From an uncultured Moraxella sp. (GTDB lineage Bacteria; Pseudomonadota; Gammaproteobacteria; Pseudomonadales; Moraxellaceae): a DNA stretch of 6,118 bases. Location: contig CAKAQU010000098.1 of the NCBI GenBank assembly GCA_916720335.1, positions 1 to 6,118 of the forward strand, written 5' to 3'. Positions 5,963 to 6,118 of the stretch are shown here, in pieces. Below the pieces are notes generated by a model, which worked only from the letters and a program-made list of their open reading frames with translations, ran no database searches and had not been told where the DNA came from. A program made the position numbers and the translations under genes. Numbering within the stretch: the stretch's first letter is position 1; the number at the start of each line of letters is the position of its first letter.

Positions 5963-6118
5963 CGTGAGTGGCACAGGTGCCAGAGAGGAATAGTGTGAGG
6001 ATGAATCGAGCGACGGAAGGATCCCAGGCCTCGTCCCGTCCGATGTCGCGCGTGGCGCGCAAGCTCGCGGAGTCGTCGGAGGAGATCCCCGCGACCGCCG
6101 GCCTGACTCTGCCCGCGC
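5935..6118. other. high-GC segment of different origin (probable chimeric junction)
   Basis: GC content by my count is 11/60 at 5821-5880, 32/60 at 5881-5940, 33/60 at 5941-6000 and 84/118 at 6001-6118. The rest of the window is uniformly AT-rich. The left boundary is uncertain within roughly 5880-5935, and no inverted repeat, target-site duplication, integrase or tRNA marks it. An assembly or library chimera at a contig end is the simplest explanation. Confidence 0.75.
6001..6118 (+). CDS. N-terminus of an unidentified protein from a high-GC genome (runs off the right edge)
   Basis: An open frame from ATG 6001 to the window end encodes 39 residues starting MNRATEGSQASSRPMSR, with basic and acidic residues next (ARKLAESSEE), and no hydrophobic segment. 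By my count 33 of 39 codons end in G or C, typical of real coding sequence from a high-GC organism such as an actinobacterium and unlike any other gene here. An in-frame GTG at 5968, directly after a TGA (5965-5967), is an alternative start; internal ATG 6043 is another. GAGAGG (5983-5988) is 12 nt and GAGG (5997-6000) 0 nt before ATG 6001, so neither is ideally spaced. I do not recognise the product. Confidence 0.4.
   Translation, partial: MNRATEGSQASSRPMSRVARKLAESSEEIPATAGLTLPA

Noticed and set aside
5880..6062. A 60-codon open frame on the minus strand
   Set aside because: It crosses the composition junction, has no recognisable domain, and overlaps the better-supported plus-strand high-GC frame.
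1..6118. CRISPR array, tRNA/rRNA genes, insertion sequence or toxin-antitoxin pair
   Set aside because: I saw no regularly spaced repeats with spacers, no cloverleaf or rRNA-like sequence, no transposase motifs, and no small toxin gene beside the immunity-like protein.

Overview
The window is AT-rich, Gram-negative-type DNA. Fur (CxxC/CxxxxC type), the BAM lipoprotein BamE and an MliC-type lysozyme-inhibitor lipoprotein together point to a gammaproteobacterium. The AT richness, codon use and the divergent fur/bamE pair suggest Moraxellaceae (Moraxella, Faucicola or Psychrobacter-like). That placement is an inference; the window contains no rRNA or other decisive marker. The last ~200 bases do not match: base composition goes from about 18% GC (5821-5880) to about 54% (5881-6000) and about 71% (6001-6118), with codon use of a high-GC organism.

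Layout, left to right. (1) 1-1843, minus strand: a class IV-like histone-deacetylase-family amidohydrolase (GTG start) followed 67 bp downstream by a nitronate monooxygenase-family FMN enzyme that runs off the left edge. They look like one transcription unit. (2) 1844-2006: a divergent promoter region. (3) 2007-2453, plus strand: an MliC-family lipoprotein with a His-rich linker and an acidic, proline-rich tail. (4) 2471-2500: a perfect 30-bp palindrome serving as a shared bidirectional terminator. (5) 2502-2939, minus strand: fur. (6) 2940-3141: the fur/bamE divergent control region with an exact 17-bp tandem duplication. (7) 3142-3510, plus strand: bamE. (8) 3517-5721, minus strand: a 734-aa protein that I read as TPR-like + SUKH (SMI1/KNR4) + SUFU-like + an unassigned C-terminal region. 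It converges on bamE with a 6-bp gap. (9) 5722-5872: a divergent promoter region with near-tandem 15-16 bp units. (10) 5873-6118: the start of a plus-strand gene that is lost when the sequence changes to high-GC DNA, followed by the start of an unrelated high-GC reading frame.

Functionally, bamE and mliC encode cell-envelope lipoproteins (outer-membrane protein assembly and lysozyme defence), and fur is the iron regulator. The deacetylase/NMO pair is metabolic or detoxifying, with unknown substrates. The TPR-SUKH-SUFU protein resembles immunity proteins of polymorphic toxin systems, but no toxin gene is visible here. It is the best candidate for unfamiliar biology. The right-end junction most likely reflects a chimeric contig end and should be tested before any biological reading.
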